This document shows, piece after piece, positions 1-9,371 of a DNA stretch of 32,045 nt. This stretch comes from Acidobacteriaceae bacterium (GTDB lineage Bacteria > Acidobacteriota > Terriglobia > Terriglobales > Acidobacteriaceae). The DNA is taken from assembly GCA_003165795.1 (NCBI GenBank), contig PMWW01000129.1, forward strand, positions 1 through 32,045. The letters are read 5' to 3'. The notes beneath the pieces were generated by a model. That model saw only the letters and a list, made by a program, of their open reading frames with translations. It was not told where the DNA came from and made no database searches. The translations under genes were made by a program, and so were the position numbers. How positions within the stretch are numbered: the first letter of the stretch is position 1; each line of letters opens with the position of its first letter.

Positions 1-25
1 TTTCGTGTCTTTAAGATCATGAATA

Positions 26-226
26 ATGCGGGCTAGAGAGTTAGAAATCGGAGACAACACGAGCTTTGACAAGGCAATTCTAGTCGGGGCTATCATTGCA
101 AAAGAGAACGCGCTGGCATTCGCCGCGGCGCGTGCGGACATGATCGGTTCTGGTTTTCTACGTCCCCAACTCGACGACCGCATCAAGATCTTGCCTGACA
201 ATCCGCCGCTCTGCTGGGGCCAATAA
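26..226 (+). CDS. Short hypothetical ORF, doubtful
   Basis: This is a 66-codon open frame with an in-frame stop just upstream of its ATG, so it is not the tail of a gene entering from the left. I recognise no domain, and there is no clear ribosome binding site. It converges on the VOC-fold remnant and stops one base before it. It may be a small gene, a gene fragment or chance. It is listed only because nothing else explains the first 227 bases. Confidence 0.2.
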   Translation: MRARELEIGDNTSFDKAILVGAIIAKENALAFAAARADMIGSGFLRPQLDDRIKILPDNPPLCWGQ

Positions 227-227
227 T

Positions 228-479
228 CTATTTCGCCATCCACTGGAAGCAAAGGTTGTACCCATCCGGATCGTGAAAGTACATCTCCTTCATGCCATAG
301 CCGGTACCGGTTGGCTCCTGCACCTTCACGCCCTTGCCGCGAAACTCCGCGTAAGCTGCCTCCACATTCGGACACGCGAAGAAATATATGGCGTCCCCGG
401 GGGACTCGGAGCGCAACACGTTCACCCAGCGTTGAAACGCTGGCCTTAGATATGCTGTCCCCTTCGGGGACGGGAGCAA
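228..479 (-). pseudogene. C-terminal half of a VOC/glyoxalase-fold protein
   Basis: The 83 residues contain the second beta-alpha-beta-beta-beta half of a vicinal-oxygen-chelate protein: a strand reading GDAIYFFACPNVEAAY, a helix ending FRGKGVKV, and the closing signature MYFHDPDGYNLCFQW. Intact family members are about 120-140 residues and begin with a matching first module. Here the only start is a TTG immediately after an in-frame TGA, and the frames upstream do not give a recognisable first half. I read it as a truncated or frameshifted VOC gene. These proteins act as dioxygenases, lyases or antibiotic-resistance proteins, so no substrate can be named. A small functional single-module protein cannot be excluded. 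Confidence 0.5.
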
Positions 480-622
480 TCTTCAGAAAACGTATGGCAG
501 CACCACCCAGCGCTTCAACGCCAGGAAGCCGGGAATCAGTCGGCAACATTCCGACAACCCAGGCCGCTGCGCGATCCAAAAATTGGGGCCGAGCCGACCT
601 GCTTCTGATATCCTGACTCTCT

Positions 623-856
623 GTGGTAATCAAAGTTTTCTTTTCGGTTCTGGTGCTGTGCACCGTAGCCGTCGTCGCCGTGGTTCTGGCGATTCACTTC
701 CGCGTGAAGCGGCATCTTCGCCCAGAGGGACCCCCGACAAGTCCTGAATCTGGACTTGATGAGGTGGAGGGGCAAATTGACACCCAGGTTCGCCCGGTGA
801 TCGAAAGCGCCGCGACCGGCGCTGCCGACGAGAACCGTCCCAAACAGGCTTCTTAG
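623..856 (+). CDS. Small single-pass membrane protein (hypothetical)
   Basis: This 77-residue ORF begins with GTG. Residues about 3-26 form one strongly hydrophobic segment, followed by a basic patch (RVKRHLR) and then a hydrophilic, Pro/Glu-rich tail. The pattern fits one N-terminal transmembrane anchor with the tail in the cytoplasm. It stops 16 bases before the bioY start and may be co-transcribed with it. I do not recognise the family. The absence of a convincing ribosome binding site before the GTG is the main reason for doubt. Confidence 0.45.
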   Translation: MVIKVFFSVLVLCTVAVVAVVLAIHFRVKRHLRPEGPPTSPESGLDEVEGQIDTQVRPVIESAATGAADENRPKQAS

Positions 857-872
857 CTAACGAGGTAAGCAC

Positions 873-1442
873 ATGCTAAAAACTGCTCTTTCTACTGACA
901 TAAGTGTTGCGGAACGGCCCGCCAGCCTGATCAAGCAAGTGGGAATCGTGATTTGCGCCAGCGCCGTCATCGCCGTCTGTGCGCGTCTGATGCTGCCTCT
1001 GCCCTTTACGCCGGTACCGCTGACCCTGGCCAACTTCGGAGTGTTGCTGGTAGGTCTGGCTCTGGGAAGTCGCCGAGGATTCGCCGCCGCTGCCCTTTAT
1101 CTGTCTTGGGGCGCGATGGGACTGCCTGTCTTTGCCTCGTCGGGACCGGGAAGTTTTGCTCAGATGCTGGGGCCGACGGGCGGATACCTGTGGGCTTATC
1201 CCGTAATCGCATTCTTGGCCGGCTGGATCGCTGAGCACGGCAAGCCGAGCTTCGTTCGCAACCTGGTGGCCTCGCTCAGCGCTGAGGTCGTGCTTTTTGC
1301 CGCGGGCATCAGTTGGCTGGCGATCTTGACCCATAGTTGGCGGCAGGCGGCGTTCTTTGGGCTTTACCCGTTCCTGTTCGCCGAAGTGTCGAAAGTGATG
1401 ATCGCGGCAGCGGCAGCGGTCCGTTTGCGCCGAAGCCTGTAA
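873..1442 (+). CDS. bioY: BioY, biotin transporter S-component
   Basis: BioY is the substrate-binding membrane component of the ECF-type biotin uptake system. It binds biotin in the inner membrane and works with shared energising subunits (EcfA/A'/T), none of which is in this window. The 189 residues match the family length. They include the typical start of the fold (LPFTPVPLTLANFGVLLVGLALG), the conserved loop with GAMGLPVFA and a GPTGGYLWAYPVIAFLAGW segment, with six hydrophobic stretches overall. A GAGGT Shine-Dalgarno lies about 8 bases before the ATG. No BirA-type operator was recognised upstream. A small membrane ORF precedes it by 16 bases and mqnD follows in the same direction. Confidence 0.93.
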   Translation: MLKTALSTDISVAERPASLIKQVGIVICASAVIAVCARLMLPLPFTPVPLTLANFGVLLVGLALGSRRGFAAAALYLSWGAMGLPVFASSGPGSFAQMLGPTGGYLWAYPVIAFLAGWIAEHGKPSFVRNLVASLSAEVVLFAAGISWLAILTHSWRQAAFFGLYPFLFAEVSKVMIAAAAAVRLRRSL

Positions 1443-1532
1443 GCACGCCTGCTTGGTGGTCAGGTCTTGCTGCCGTGATTTTTCGTAAACGTAATTTTGC
1501 ATTCAGGGAAACTTCCTGGCAACCCCATTCTT

Positions 1533-2432
1533 ATGAGCCGCAATTCTGAAAAGAGCATTCTCGAAATCAAAGTCGCGCATAGCCCCGACTCCGACGACGC
1601 CTTCATGTTTTATGGCATGGCGACCAATAAGATTCGCGTGCCGGGGGTGAAGTTCACCCATACGCTGACCGATATCGAAACCCTGAACCGCAAGGCCCTG
1701 GAGGGTTTCTACGACATCACGGCCATATCGTTCCACGCCTATCCCTACATCCAGGACAAGTACGCCCTGATGCCCACCGGTGGCAGCGTCGGCGAAGGCT
1801 ACGGCCCCATGATCGTGGCTTCGCACAACATCCCGCTGGATGAGATCGCCCAACATAAAATCGCCGTTCCCGGAACCATGACCACCGCCTACCTGACGCT
1901 CAAGCTATTTGCGCCCGATATCGCGACCGAGGTGGTTCCCTTCGACGAAATCATTCCTAAAGTGCTCGACGGCAAATTCGAAGCGGGGCTGATCATTCAC
2001 GAAGGCCAGCTCACCTTCAACAAATCCGGCCTGCATAAGATTGTGGACATGGGCAAGTGGTGGCGCGACCAGACTGGCCTGCCCCTGCCGCTGGGCGGCA
2101 ACGTTGTCCGTCGCGATCTTGGCCCGGAACTCATCGCGTCCTGTTGCACCGCGCTGCGCGACAGCATTCAGTATGCGCTCGACAATCGCGAGGAAGCCCT
2201 GCAGTATGCCATGCAGTTCGCCCGCGATCTGGAGCCGCAGATGGCCGACAAGTTCATTGGCATGTATGTCAACGAGCGCACCCTCGATTACGGCAACGAT
2301 GGGCGCGAAGCTATCAGTAAGCTACTGGAAATGGGCTACGCCGCCGGCATCATCACCCAGAAACCGAATGTAGAGTTTGTCGGGAATTCAGCGGCGTCAG
2401 CAAAGACTTCGCTTTCCTCGATTGAAGGCTAG
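1533..2432 (+). CDS. mqnD: MqnD-family 1,4-dihydroxy-6-naphthoate synthase
   Basis: MqnD acts in the futalosine route to menaquinone, converting cyclic de-hypoxanthine futalosine to 1,4-dihydroxy-6-naphthoate. The protein is about 299 residues with a periplasmic-binding-protein-like fold. The N-terminus reads AHSPDSDDAFMFYGMA. The family's core blocks are also present: KIAVPGTMTTAYL, then EAGLIIHEGQLTF, then the very characteristic WWRDQTGLPLPLGG. The ATG at 1533 is preferred because the fold begins a few residues later. A TTG at 1497 in the same frame would add 12 residues, but neither start has a strong ribosome binding site. No other futalosine gene (mqnA, B, C) lies in the window. The presence of this enzyme implies menaquinone made by the futalosine route rather than the classical Men route. 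Confidence 0.9.
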   Translation: MSRNSEKSILEIKVAHSPDSDDAFMFYGMATNKIRVPGVKFTHTLTDIETLNRKALEGFYDITAISFHAYPYIQDKYALMPTGGSVGEGYGPMIVASHNIPLDEIAQHKIAVPGTMTTAYLTLKLFAPDIATEVVPFDEIIPKVLDGKFEAGLIIHEGQLTFNKSGLHKIVDMGKWWRDQTGLPLPLGGNVVRRDLGPELIASCCTALRDSIQYALDNREEALQYAMQFARDLEPQMADKFIGMYVNERTLDYGNDGREAISKLLEMGYAAGIITQKPNVEFVGNSAASAKTSLSSIEG

Positions 2433-2565
2433 GATGCAGCGGCTACTGCCGTACATCTTCCCGCGAGACCACCCTCACCTGTGATGGTTGAATACTTTGT
2501 GAAAATTTCGCTTCAGGCCCTTCGAGCTATGGCCACCCAGGCGGTGAAGCGCTAATCTATCCCTC

Positions 2566-2853
2566 ATGACTTTGCAAGAATTCCGCGATTCCCTGCTGCG
2601 CGATGAGCCGCCCCGTGAGTTGAGCGCCGACCTCGCGGCCTTGTGGTGGGATGCCAAGGGTGACTGGAATCGCGCCCACGACTCGGCCCAGCAAGATGAA
2701 GGCCCGGCGGGCGCGTGGGTCCACGCCTATCTACATCGCAAACAGGGCGATTCGTCCAACGCCGGCTACTGGTACCAGCGTGCGAACCGGGCTTCTCCGC
2801 AGCGCTCACTCGAAGAGGAATGGATCGACATTACCCAGTCGCTGCTTGGGTAA
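2566..2853 (+). CDS. Conserved small protein of unknown function
   Basis: The protein has 95 residues and no signal peptide or membrane segment. The sequence is rich in Trp and His, with the run WNRAHDSAQ followed by GAWVHAYLHRKQGDSSNAGYW. This resembles a widespread family of uncharacterised bacterial proteins with a helical, TPR-like look (DWNRAH...HAYLHR.GD..NA.YWY.RA). That family match comes from memory and no function is assigned. The gene ends 14 bases from the convergent end of the propeller gene, so the two transcripts meet tail to tail. Confidence 0.7.
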   Translation: MTLQEFRDSLLRDEPPRELSADLAALWWDAKGDWNRAHDSAQQDEGPAGAWVHAYLHRKQGDSSNAGYWYQRANRASPQRSLEEEWIDITQSLLG

Positions 2854-2867
2854 CGGCGAGCCAGACG

Positions 2868-5800
2868 CTAGGGTTGAATCTTCAGCGGTGCCAATTCATC
2901 AGTTTCAAATTGCCGCCATTGCTGCAGTAATGTCGCGGTTGATTCATTGAGCTTGGGAATAATCTGCACCACCTGGGTCGTGGGCGCAACATCAACCTCC
3001 TGCAACATATTCAGCACCTGCAACAGCGAGGCCCGCTGAGTAGCCAGAGTTCCGTGGTGCGGCCCGCGTCTCGGAGCGCCTTCCTCTTCTTCCTCTTCCG
3101 TCCCCACCAGAGAATCAAGCTGCCTGCTCAACCCGTCCAGTTTTTCGGCGTCGGCGCCAGTCGCGTTATCGCGCAACGACTTCACCTGGGCGCGAATGGC
3201 CGGCACTCTCGCTGCGACTGATTGAAGAGTTAGCAGATCCTGATACAACTGCGCCGAAAGATCGAACTGCTGCTGCAGTCCGGCGTTGGAGGTGTGGACG
3301 CGTGGATCCATCTGTACCGCGAACGGCTGCGTGTACTTCTGGCCGTCCACAGTCAGCACCACGGTGTACTTCCCCGGCATGATCCAAGGCGAGGTGGGAG
3401 TGGGCGTAGTGTTCTTGTAAACCGCCGCGATCGGGTATTCCGGCCTGATTCCGGACACGGGCGCATAGTGCATGTCCCAGACAAAGCGATGGAAGCCGGC
3501 AGCGCTCGACAACCCTTCCGCTGGCCGGAGCCAGTAGGCGGGAATGTTCAGCTCAGGATCTGGGGGCGGGATGGGATCGGTACTGGAGAAGCGTCGAACC
3601 CTCTTCCCGGAGGTGTCCAGAATCTCCAACGTTACTGGTGTTGACGACGAAGACTTCAAGTAATAGTTGAAGATTGCTCCGTCCGGAGGATTCTGTCCTG
3701 CCGCAACATCGGGCGGCAGCGGCGTGTCGCTGTTGGTGTTCCAACGAACGCGGTAGGTGAGCTGCGGAGCGAACAGAAACGCCTTGGCCGCGATTACCTT
3801 GTCGTCCAACTGCCGCAGCGGCGTGATGTCGTCGAGGATCCAGAATCCGCGGCCATGCGTGCCCACGGCGAGGTCGTCGCCCTTGATGAGGAGGTCGCGG
3901 ACCGACGTGGCCGGCATGTTCAACCGCAACGACTGCCAGTGGTCGCCGTCGTTGAACGAAACGTAGACCGCGCGCTCCGTTCCGGCGAACAGCAGGCCCT
4001 TGCGCTGGGGATCTTCGCGCACGGCATTCACGTTCTCGTTGGCGGGAATGCCGTTGATGATCTCGCTCCAAGTCTTGCCGGAATCGCGAGTGCGATAGAT
4101 GTGGGGACGCAGATCGTCGAGACGCAACGTGTTGATGGCCGCGTAAGCGGTTTGCGGATCGGTGTGGCTGGCCTCGACGATCGAAACCTTCTGCCACGCC
4201 GACAGCTGCGGCGGCGTGATGTTGTTCCAGTCCTTTCCGCCGTCTGTGGTAAGCCAGATGAGGCCGTCATCGGTGCCCGCCCAAATGCGGTTGATGTCCA
4301 GAGGCGATGGGGCCAGGGCGTAGATCACGCCACGCTGCCGCGGCTGGGCCGACGGCTCGGAGCGGAAGATGCCGACGGTTGCGGGCACCTCAAACGTCTT
4401 GCGCGTGAGGTCGGGACTGATCTGCTTCCAACTGTTGCCCCCGTCGCGCGTCACCCAAAGCGTGTTTGCCGCAAAGTACATCAGATGCGGATCGAGCGGT
4501 GAAAAGACGATGGGCTCGGTACGGATGACGCGGAAGTCCGGACCGCGCAGGGGCATCGGCATGATGTTCTGGGCTTGCGTCGTGCGGCGATCGTACCGAC
4601 TCAGCTTGCCCCCGTAGACGATGTCAGGGTCGAGCGGATCGGGCACCACGTAGCCATACTCTTCCGCGGCCACGGGATGCCAGTCGCGAAAAGTAATCTC
4701 GCCGTCGTTGCCGCGACTGGAGATACAAACCGAGCCGCTCTCCTGCTGTCCGGCGCAGAGGCGATAGGGAAAAGCGTTGTCGGCATTCACGTGATAGAGC
4801 TGCGCCGTCGGTTGGTTGTACCAGGAGCTCCAGCTCTCGCCGCCGTTGATGGTGACGATGGCTCCTTGATCGCTAGTCAGGATGATGATCTTGGAGTCGT
4901 TGGGATTGATCCAGATGTTCTGGTAGTCGTCGCCGCCGGGCGCACCGCGGAACCCAGTCCAGGTCTTGCCGCCATCAGTCGACTTCCAGGTCACGATGCT
5001 CACCATGTAAATGACGTCGGGATTCTTGGGATCAATCGCCGGTATCGGCAGATCGCCACCGCCCCCAATGCGGACCTTGGGACGCGGATCGTTGGTCACA
5101 CTCGACCACGTATCGCCGGCATCGTTGGAGTGGTAGAGCTCAACCTTGTCCTTGGTCGCAACTACGGCGAAGAGATTCTTGGGATTGCTGCGCGAAATCG
5201 AGACGTAGGCTTGCACCATGCCGTCCGGCAAGCCTCCCGCCAGGGGATGCCAGCTCCGGCCGCCATCGGTCGACTTAAAGATACCCCCGCCGGTGCCATT
5301 CCAAGCGCCGTTCTCCCAAGGACCTTCGCGCGCCTCCCACAATGTGGCATAAACGGTGTTCGGATCGGAAGGATCGATCTCGACATCACCGCCGCCGATG
5401 TTCTCGTCTTTGTAGAGGACCTTTTCGAAGCTCTGGCCGCCGTCGATTGAACGGTAGATGCCACGTTCGGGATTGGGTCCGTAGGGATGTCCCACAACTG
5501 CAACGAAGAGGCGGTTGGGATCGTGCGGATCAATCGCCATTTCGGAGACTTGCTGGCCATCCCGCAAGCCCAAGTGCGTCCACGTGGCGCCGGCATCGGT
5601 GGATTTATAGATTCCGTCGCCCACCGACAAATCGGGACGATGCAAGCCTTCGCCGCTGGCAACGTAGACCATGTTCGGGTCCGAAGGCGCGACTTCAATA
5701 GCGCCGATTGAGCCGGTGGGCTGCTGATCGAAGATGGGATTCCAGGTGCGGCCGAAGTCGGTCGTCTTCCATACTCCCCCGTTCACGGCACCCACGTAGA

Positions 5801-5984
5801 AGACGTTTGGCTCGCTGGCGACGCCCGAGACCGCGCGCGTACGGCCTCCCCGAAAGGGTCCGACATTGCGCCAGCGCATCTCGGTGAGCATCTGCGTGTC
5901 GATCTGTTGCGCCGGAAGCTGAGCGATGAGAGCGAGAATAGAGAGGCCAAGGAGGAAAAAAGCTGAAAGCGAATTTCGCATCAT
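2868..5984 (-). CDS. Secreted Vps10/sortilin-like beta-propeller protein A
   Basis: This is a protein of about 1038 residues starting with an N-terminal signal peptide (MMRNSLSAFFLLGLSIL..., ending near AQ-Q at residues 26-27), so it is exported. The body is a large BNR/Asp-box propeller. At least ten S/T-x-D-x-G-x-T-W-type repeats are visible, such as KTTDFGRTW, KSTDAGATW, KSTDGGRSW, KSTDGGKTW and RTRDSGKTW. Similar proteins are annotated as VPS10/sortilin N-terminal or 'glycosyl hydrolase' proteins; no catalytic activity can be assigned from sequence. A C-terminal region (from about residue 740) looks like a beta-sandwich followed by helices, with a run of Glu near residue 955. Start: TTG-ATG-ATG are consecutive codons, and the first ATG has a GGTGA motif upstream. 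It diverges from a paralogue 149 bases away. Confidence 0.85.
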   Translation of the reverse strand: MMRNSLSAFFLLGLSILALIAQLPAQQIDTQMLTEMRWRNVGPFRGGRTRAVSGVASEPNVFYVGAVNGGVWKTTDFGRTWNPIFDQQPTGSIGAIEVAPSDPNMVYVASGEGLHRPDLSVGDGIYKSTDAGATWTHLGLRDGQQVSEMAIDPHDPNRLFVAVVGHPYGPNPERGIYRSIDGGQSFEKVLYKDENIGGGDVEIDPSDPNTVYATLWEAREGPWENGAWNGTGGGIFKSTDGGRSWHPLAGGLPDGMVQAYVSISRSNPKNLFAVVATKDKVELYHSNDAGDTWSSVTNDPRPKVRIGGGGDLPIPAIDPKNPDVIYMVSIVTWKSTDGGKTWTGFRGAPGGDDYQNIWINPNDSKIIILTSDQGAIVTINGGESWSSWYNQPTAQLYHVNADNAFPYRLCAGQQESGSVCISSRGNDGEITFRDWHPVAAEEYGYVVPDPLDPDIVYGGKLSRYDRRTTQAQNIMPMPLRGPDFRVIRTEPIVFSPLDPHLMYFAANTLWVTRDGGNSWKQISPDLTRKTFEVPATVGIFRSEPSAQPRQRGVIYALAPSPLDINRIWAGTDDGLIWLTTDGGKDWNNITPPQLSAWQKVSIVEASHTDPQTAYAAINTLRLDDLRPHIYRTRDSGKTWSEIINGIPANENVNAVREDPQRKGLLFAGTERAVYVSFNDGDHWQSLRLNMPATSVRDLLIKGDDLAVGTHGRGFWILDDITPLRQLDDKVIAAKAFLFAPQLTYRVRWNTNSDTPLPPDVAAGQNPPDGAIFNYYLKSSSSTPVTLEILDTSGKRVRRFSSTDPIPPPDPELNIPAYWLRPAEGLSSAAGFHRFVWDMHYAPVSGIRPEYPIAAVYKNTTPTPTSPWIMPGKYTVVLTVDGQKYTQPFAVQMDPRVHTSNAGLQQQFDLSAQLYQDLLTLQSVAARVPAIRAQVKSLRDNATGADAEKLDGLSRQLDSLVGTEEEEEEGAPRRGPHHGTLATQRASLLQVLNMLQEVDVAPTTQVVQIIPKLNESTATLLQQWRQFETDELAPLKIQP

Positions 5985-6120
5985 CAATCAGTCACCGTAA
6001 TCCAATAGCCTGGTCCCGCATGGCATACCCGCGTCGCGTCCCTTGAGAGCCTCTCCTCGCGTCGCCGAGTCGTGGAGCGCATCGCGAAAGTGTAATCTAT
6101 TCGCACCGATCTTGCAGGGC

Positions 6121-6126
6121 AGAGGA
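6121..6126 (+). promoter_or_regulatory. Shine-Dalgarno that supports a TTG start
   Basis: AGAGGA lies seven bases before the TTG at 6134. No ATG occurs in frame before the signal peptide of propeller B, so this site is what fixes the TTG as the likely start. Confidence 0.55.
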
Positions 6127-6133
6127 CCTCCGA

Positions 6134-9100
6134 TTGAGCCATCAAGGAAGCCGTTTTTCGCGTTCCATCGTTATTGTTTTCGCTGCACTTTTTCTGAACA
6201 TCCCGGCTACCGCCCAGGCGGTTTCTCCCCAGCTCTTCGGCGGATTGCAATGGAGACTCATCGGCCCGTTTCGCGGCGGGCGCGCCGCCGCGGTCACCGG
6301 TGTGCCAGGGGACGGAGTTACGTTTTACTTCGGTTCGGTGGATGGCGGCGTTTGGAAGACCATCGACGCCGGCGTTACGTGGAAGCCGGTGTTCGACGGG
6401 CAGCCGATCGCGTCTATCGGAGCGCTGGAAGTTGCGCCGTCCGATCCCAACGTCCTTTACGCAGGGACGGGAGAGTCGGACATTCGCTCGGCGCTCAGCT
6501 CGGGAGACGGCGTCTATAAGTCCTCCGACGGGGGACAGACGTGGAAGAACGTCGGACTGCACGACTCGCGGCAGATCAGCCGCATCGTCATCGATCCACG
6601 CAATCCTGACGTCGTTTACGTCGGTGCGCTGGGCCACGCTTATGGGCCCAACGATGAGCGAGGCGTCTTCAAGTCAACGGACGGGGGAAATACTTGGAAG
6701 CGCGTGTTGGATGAAGGGCCGTCGATCGGAGTCTCCGATCTCGCTATTGCGGCGTCGGCTCCGAACATCCTATTCGCCGGTACATGGAATACGCATCGTC
6801 CACCGTGGAGCACCTATGCTCCTTTGCCAGGTCCTGGCGGCGGAATCTACCGCTCGATCGACCGCGGAGCCACCTGGACGCAGTTGTCCGGCAACGGGCT
6901 ACCAGATGGCGACTGGGGCCGCGTCGGCGTGGCATCTGCGCCGGATGGCGAGCGTGTCTATGCGCTGATTGATGCCGGAAAAAAGTCAGGCCTCTACCGC
7001 TCAGATGATGGTGGAAATGTCTGGACGCTTGAAAATGGCGATTCGCGGTTGACCAGTCGAGGCTGGTATTTCATGGGCATCACGGTCGATCCCAACCATC
7101 CCGATGTCATCTACATGCCCAACATCGCGCTGTATCGCTCGGAGGACGGCGGCAAGACAATCTCGATTGTGCGCGGCGCTCCGGGTGGCGACGACTATCA
7201 TCAGCTTTGGGTCGATCCGAAGAACTCCTCGCACCTGATTATCGGCACCGATCAGGGAACGACCGTCAGCCTTAATCGCGGGCAAACCTGGTCGTCGTGG
7301 TACAACCAGCCTACGGCGCAGCTTTACCACGTCACCACCGACAACCAGTTTCCCTATCACGTTTACGGGGCGCAGCAAGACACCGGCAGCATTGCCGTGC
7401 CTAATCGCACCGATCACGGACAGATCACCGGCCGCGACTGGTTCATGGTTGGCGGCGGTGAAAGTGGCTGGCTGGCGCCCGATCCCAACGACCCAAATAT
7501 TCTCTACGCCAGCGGCGTGTATGGAAGCGTGGCGCGCTGGGACCGTCGCACGTCGTTGAGCCAGGACATCACGCCCTGGCCCATGCCGAACTTTGGCAGC
7601 GAGATCAACGAGCGCAAATATCGCGCTCCCTGGACACCGATGCTGGTGCTCTCGCCGGTGGAAGAGAATGCGCTGTATCTGGGGACGCAGTACGTGATGA
7701 AGACGACTGACGGTGGCCTGCACTGGAAGCAAATCAGTCCCGACCTCACCGGTGCCATTGATAACGCGGCAACCGTGAAATCGGTGACACCCACGACCAC
7801 GCAGAATGCAAAGGAACGCGGTTACGGTGTGGTCTTCAGCATTGCGCCATCGCCCATCCATGCCGACGAGATATGGGCAGGCAGCGATACCGGGCTGCTG
7901 CACCTTACGCGCGACGGCGGCAAGAGCTGGCAGGATGTCACGCCCAACGGTTTGAGCGACTGGAGCAAGATCGCCATGATCGCGGCTTCGCGCTTCGACC
8001 CCGCCGCGGCTTATGCTGCGGTTGACCGTCATCGCCTCGACGACCAGAAGCCGTACGTCTATCGCACTCGCGATTACGGGAAAACTTGGCAGCCGATCAC
8101 GACCGGCATCGGCGCCCACTCCTTCGTGAATGCAATTCGCGAGGACACGCAGAACCAAGGCTTGCTCTTCGCTGGAACCGAACTCGGCATCTATGTCTCG
8201 TTTGACGACGGTGACGATTGGCAGCCGCTGCAGCTGAATCTGCCCGTCACATCGGTTCGTGATGTCACCATCCATGGTGACGACTTGGTCATCGCGAGCT
8301 ATGGGCGCTCGTTCTGGATACTGGACGACATCACGCCATTGCGTCAGATCAACCAGCAGACGAAGACGGCAACCGTCCTGCTCTACAAACCAGCTACTGC
8401 GATTCGCATCGACAACGACGTTTTTCTCGGCAGCCCATTGCCGCCGGAAGAGCCTGCGGCGAACAACCCGCCGGACGGCGCCATCGTGGACTACTACCTG
8501 CCTTCGGCGGCAAAGGAGGTCCAGCTGGAGATTCTTGACGGCAGCGGAAAGTTGGTGCGACGTTTTCGCAGCGGACCCCGGAAGGAAGAAAAACGTCCTC
8601 CCTTGTCCATCGCTGAGCGTTGGCTCCCAAAGCCTGTGGTGCTGGAGAACGCCGCCGGTGCGCATCGCTTTGTTTGGGATCTGCGGTGGAGCAGCTCCGG
8701 CGGAAGTGAAGAGATTGAAGAGGACGAAGGCCCTGGGGCTCCTCACGGTCCGCGAGTGGTGCCGGGAACCTATCAAGTGAAGTTGACCGTGGATAGCAAC
8801 ACCTCCGCGCAGCCGCTGCAAATCGAGATGGATCCGCGAGCCCAGATCACGGCAGCAGAGCTCAACGAGCAGCTTCAACTTGGCCTGGAGATTTTCGACG
8901 ACGTGCGACGGACCCGCATGGTGCTGGCCGAATTGGAGTCAGTGAAAAAGCGCCTGGGCGAGGTAAAACCGCAGCTCACCGGCAACAGCCCGGAACTGCT
9001 GGCGCAAATCGCCAGCCTGGAGGCGGCAATCACGAAGATCCAGAAGGGCGGCAAACCACTTCCCGGGGCGATAACCGGCTTGGAGTTGGCCGGCACAGGT

Positions 9101-9328
9101 TTGTCGGCGGCGCTAAGGGTAGTTGAAACCAGTGACCGCAAGCTGCCGTCGCAGGCGATAGAGCTCTATCGGCAGGCAGACCAGGCCGCAAGAACTGGAA
9201 TTGCCGCGTGGACCGAAGTGAAGAACACGGAGCTGCCAAAGCTCAACCAAGCGCTGCAACAGGCGGGCGCCGCGACCATTCAGATATCGGAGATTGAGCA
9301 GGACGTGGAGTACTGGATGTCGGAGTAG
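6134..9328 (+). CDS. Secreted Vps10/sortilin-like beta-propeller protein B
   Basis: This is a 1064-residue paralogue of the divergent propeller gene. The TTG start is followed by a signal peptide (FSRSIVIVFAALFLNIPATAQA, cleavage near residue 29), so the product is exported. Asp-box repeats run through most of the protein: KTIDAGVTW, KSSDGGQTW, KSTDGGNTW, RSIDRGATW, KTTDGGLHW and RTRDYGKTW. It shares long blocks with protein A, for example GPFRGGR near the N-terminus, SSWYNQPTAQLYHV mid-protein and ILDDITPLRQ near residue 735. The C-terminal third is a beta-sandwich-like region and a helical tail. Annotations of relatives as glycosyl hydrolases rest on fold only. A role in binding or processing extracellular polymers or peptides is plausible but inferred. 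It ends facing aroA. Confidence 0.86.
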   Translation: MSHQGSRFSRSIVIVFAALFLNIPATAQAVSPQLFGGLQWRLIGPFRGGRAAAVTGVPGDGVTFYFGSVDGGVWKTIDAGVTWKPVFDGQPIASIGALEVAPSDPNVLYAGTGESDIRSALSSGDGVYKSSDGGQTWKNVGLHDSRQISRIVIDPRNPDVVYVGALGHAYGPNDERGVFKSTDGGNTWKRVLDEGPSIGVSDLAIAASAPNILFAGTWNTHRPPWSTYAPLPGPGGGIYRSIDRGATWTQLSGNGLPDGDWGRVGVASAPDGERVYALIDAGKKSGLYRSDDGGNVWTLENGDSRLTSRGWYFMGITVDPNHPDVIYMPNIALYRSEDGGKTISIVRGAPGGDDYHQLWVDPKNSSHLIIGTDQGTTVSLNRGQTWSSWYNQPTAQLYHVTTDNQFPYHVYGAQQDTGSIAVPNRTDHGQITGRDWFMVGGGESGWLAPDPNDPNILYASGVYGSVARWDRRTSLSQDITPWPMPNFGSEINERKYRAPWTPMLVLSPVEENALYLGTQYVMKTTDGGLHWKQISPDLTGAIDNAATVKSVTPTTTQNAKERGYGVVFSIAPSPIHADEIWAGSDTGLLHLTRDGGKSWQDVTPNGLSDWSKIAMIAASRFDPAAAYAAVDRHRLDDQKPYVYRTRDYGKTWQPITTGIGAHSFVNAIREDTQNQGLLFAGTELGIYVSFDDGDDWQPLQLNLPVTSVRDVTIHGDDLVIASYGRSFWILDDITPLRQINQQTKTATVLLYKPATAIRIDNDVFLGSPLPPEEPAANNPPDGAIVDYYLPSAAKEVQLEILDGSGKLVRRFRSGPRKEEKRPPLSIAERWLPKPVVLENAAGAHRFVWDLRWSSSGGSEEIEEDEGPGAPHGPRVVPGTYQVKLTVDSNTSAQPLQIEMDPRAQITAAELNEQLQLGLEIFDDVRRTRMVLAELESVKKRLGEVKPQLTGNSPELLAQIASLEAAITKIQKGGKPLPGAITGLELAGTGLSAALRVVETSDRKLPSQAIELYRQADQAARTGIAAWTEVKNTELPKLNQALQQAGAATIQISEIEQDVEYWMSE

Positions 9329-9371
9329 CCGATGCCAGCTCGGCCATGCAACCTCGTATCGCCCTGAGGGA

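Noticed and set aside
311-616. 101-codon forward frame opposite the VOC remnant
   Set aside because: Ser/Pro/Arg-rich shadow of a recognisable VOC C-terminal module.
4575-5450. 291-codon forward frame inside propeller A
   Set aside because: Antisense shadow of a high-GC coding region; no domain or ribosome binding site.
5984-6637. 217-codon reverse frame across the divergent promoter and start of propeller B
   Set aside because: Overlaps the signal peptide and first repeats of propeller B on the other strand; the product does not resemble a protein family.
7001-8878. 625-codon open frame on the reverse strand inside propeller B
   Set aside because: It is the antisense shadow of a well-supported secreted propeller with many Asp-box repeats; its product is Arg/His-rich with no recognisable domain.
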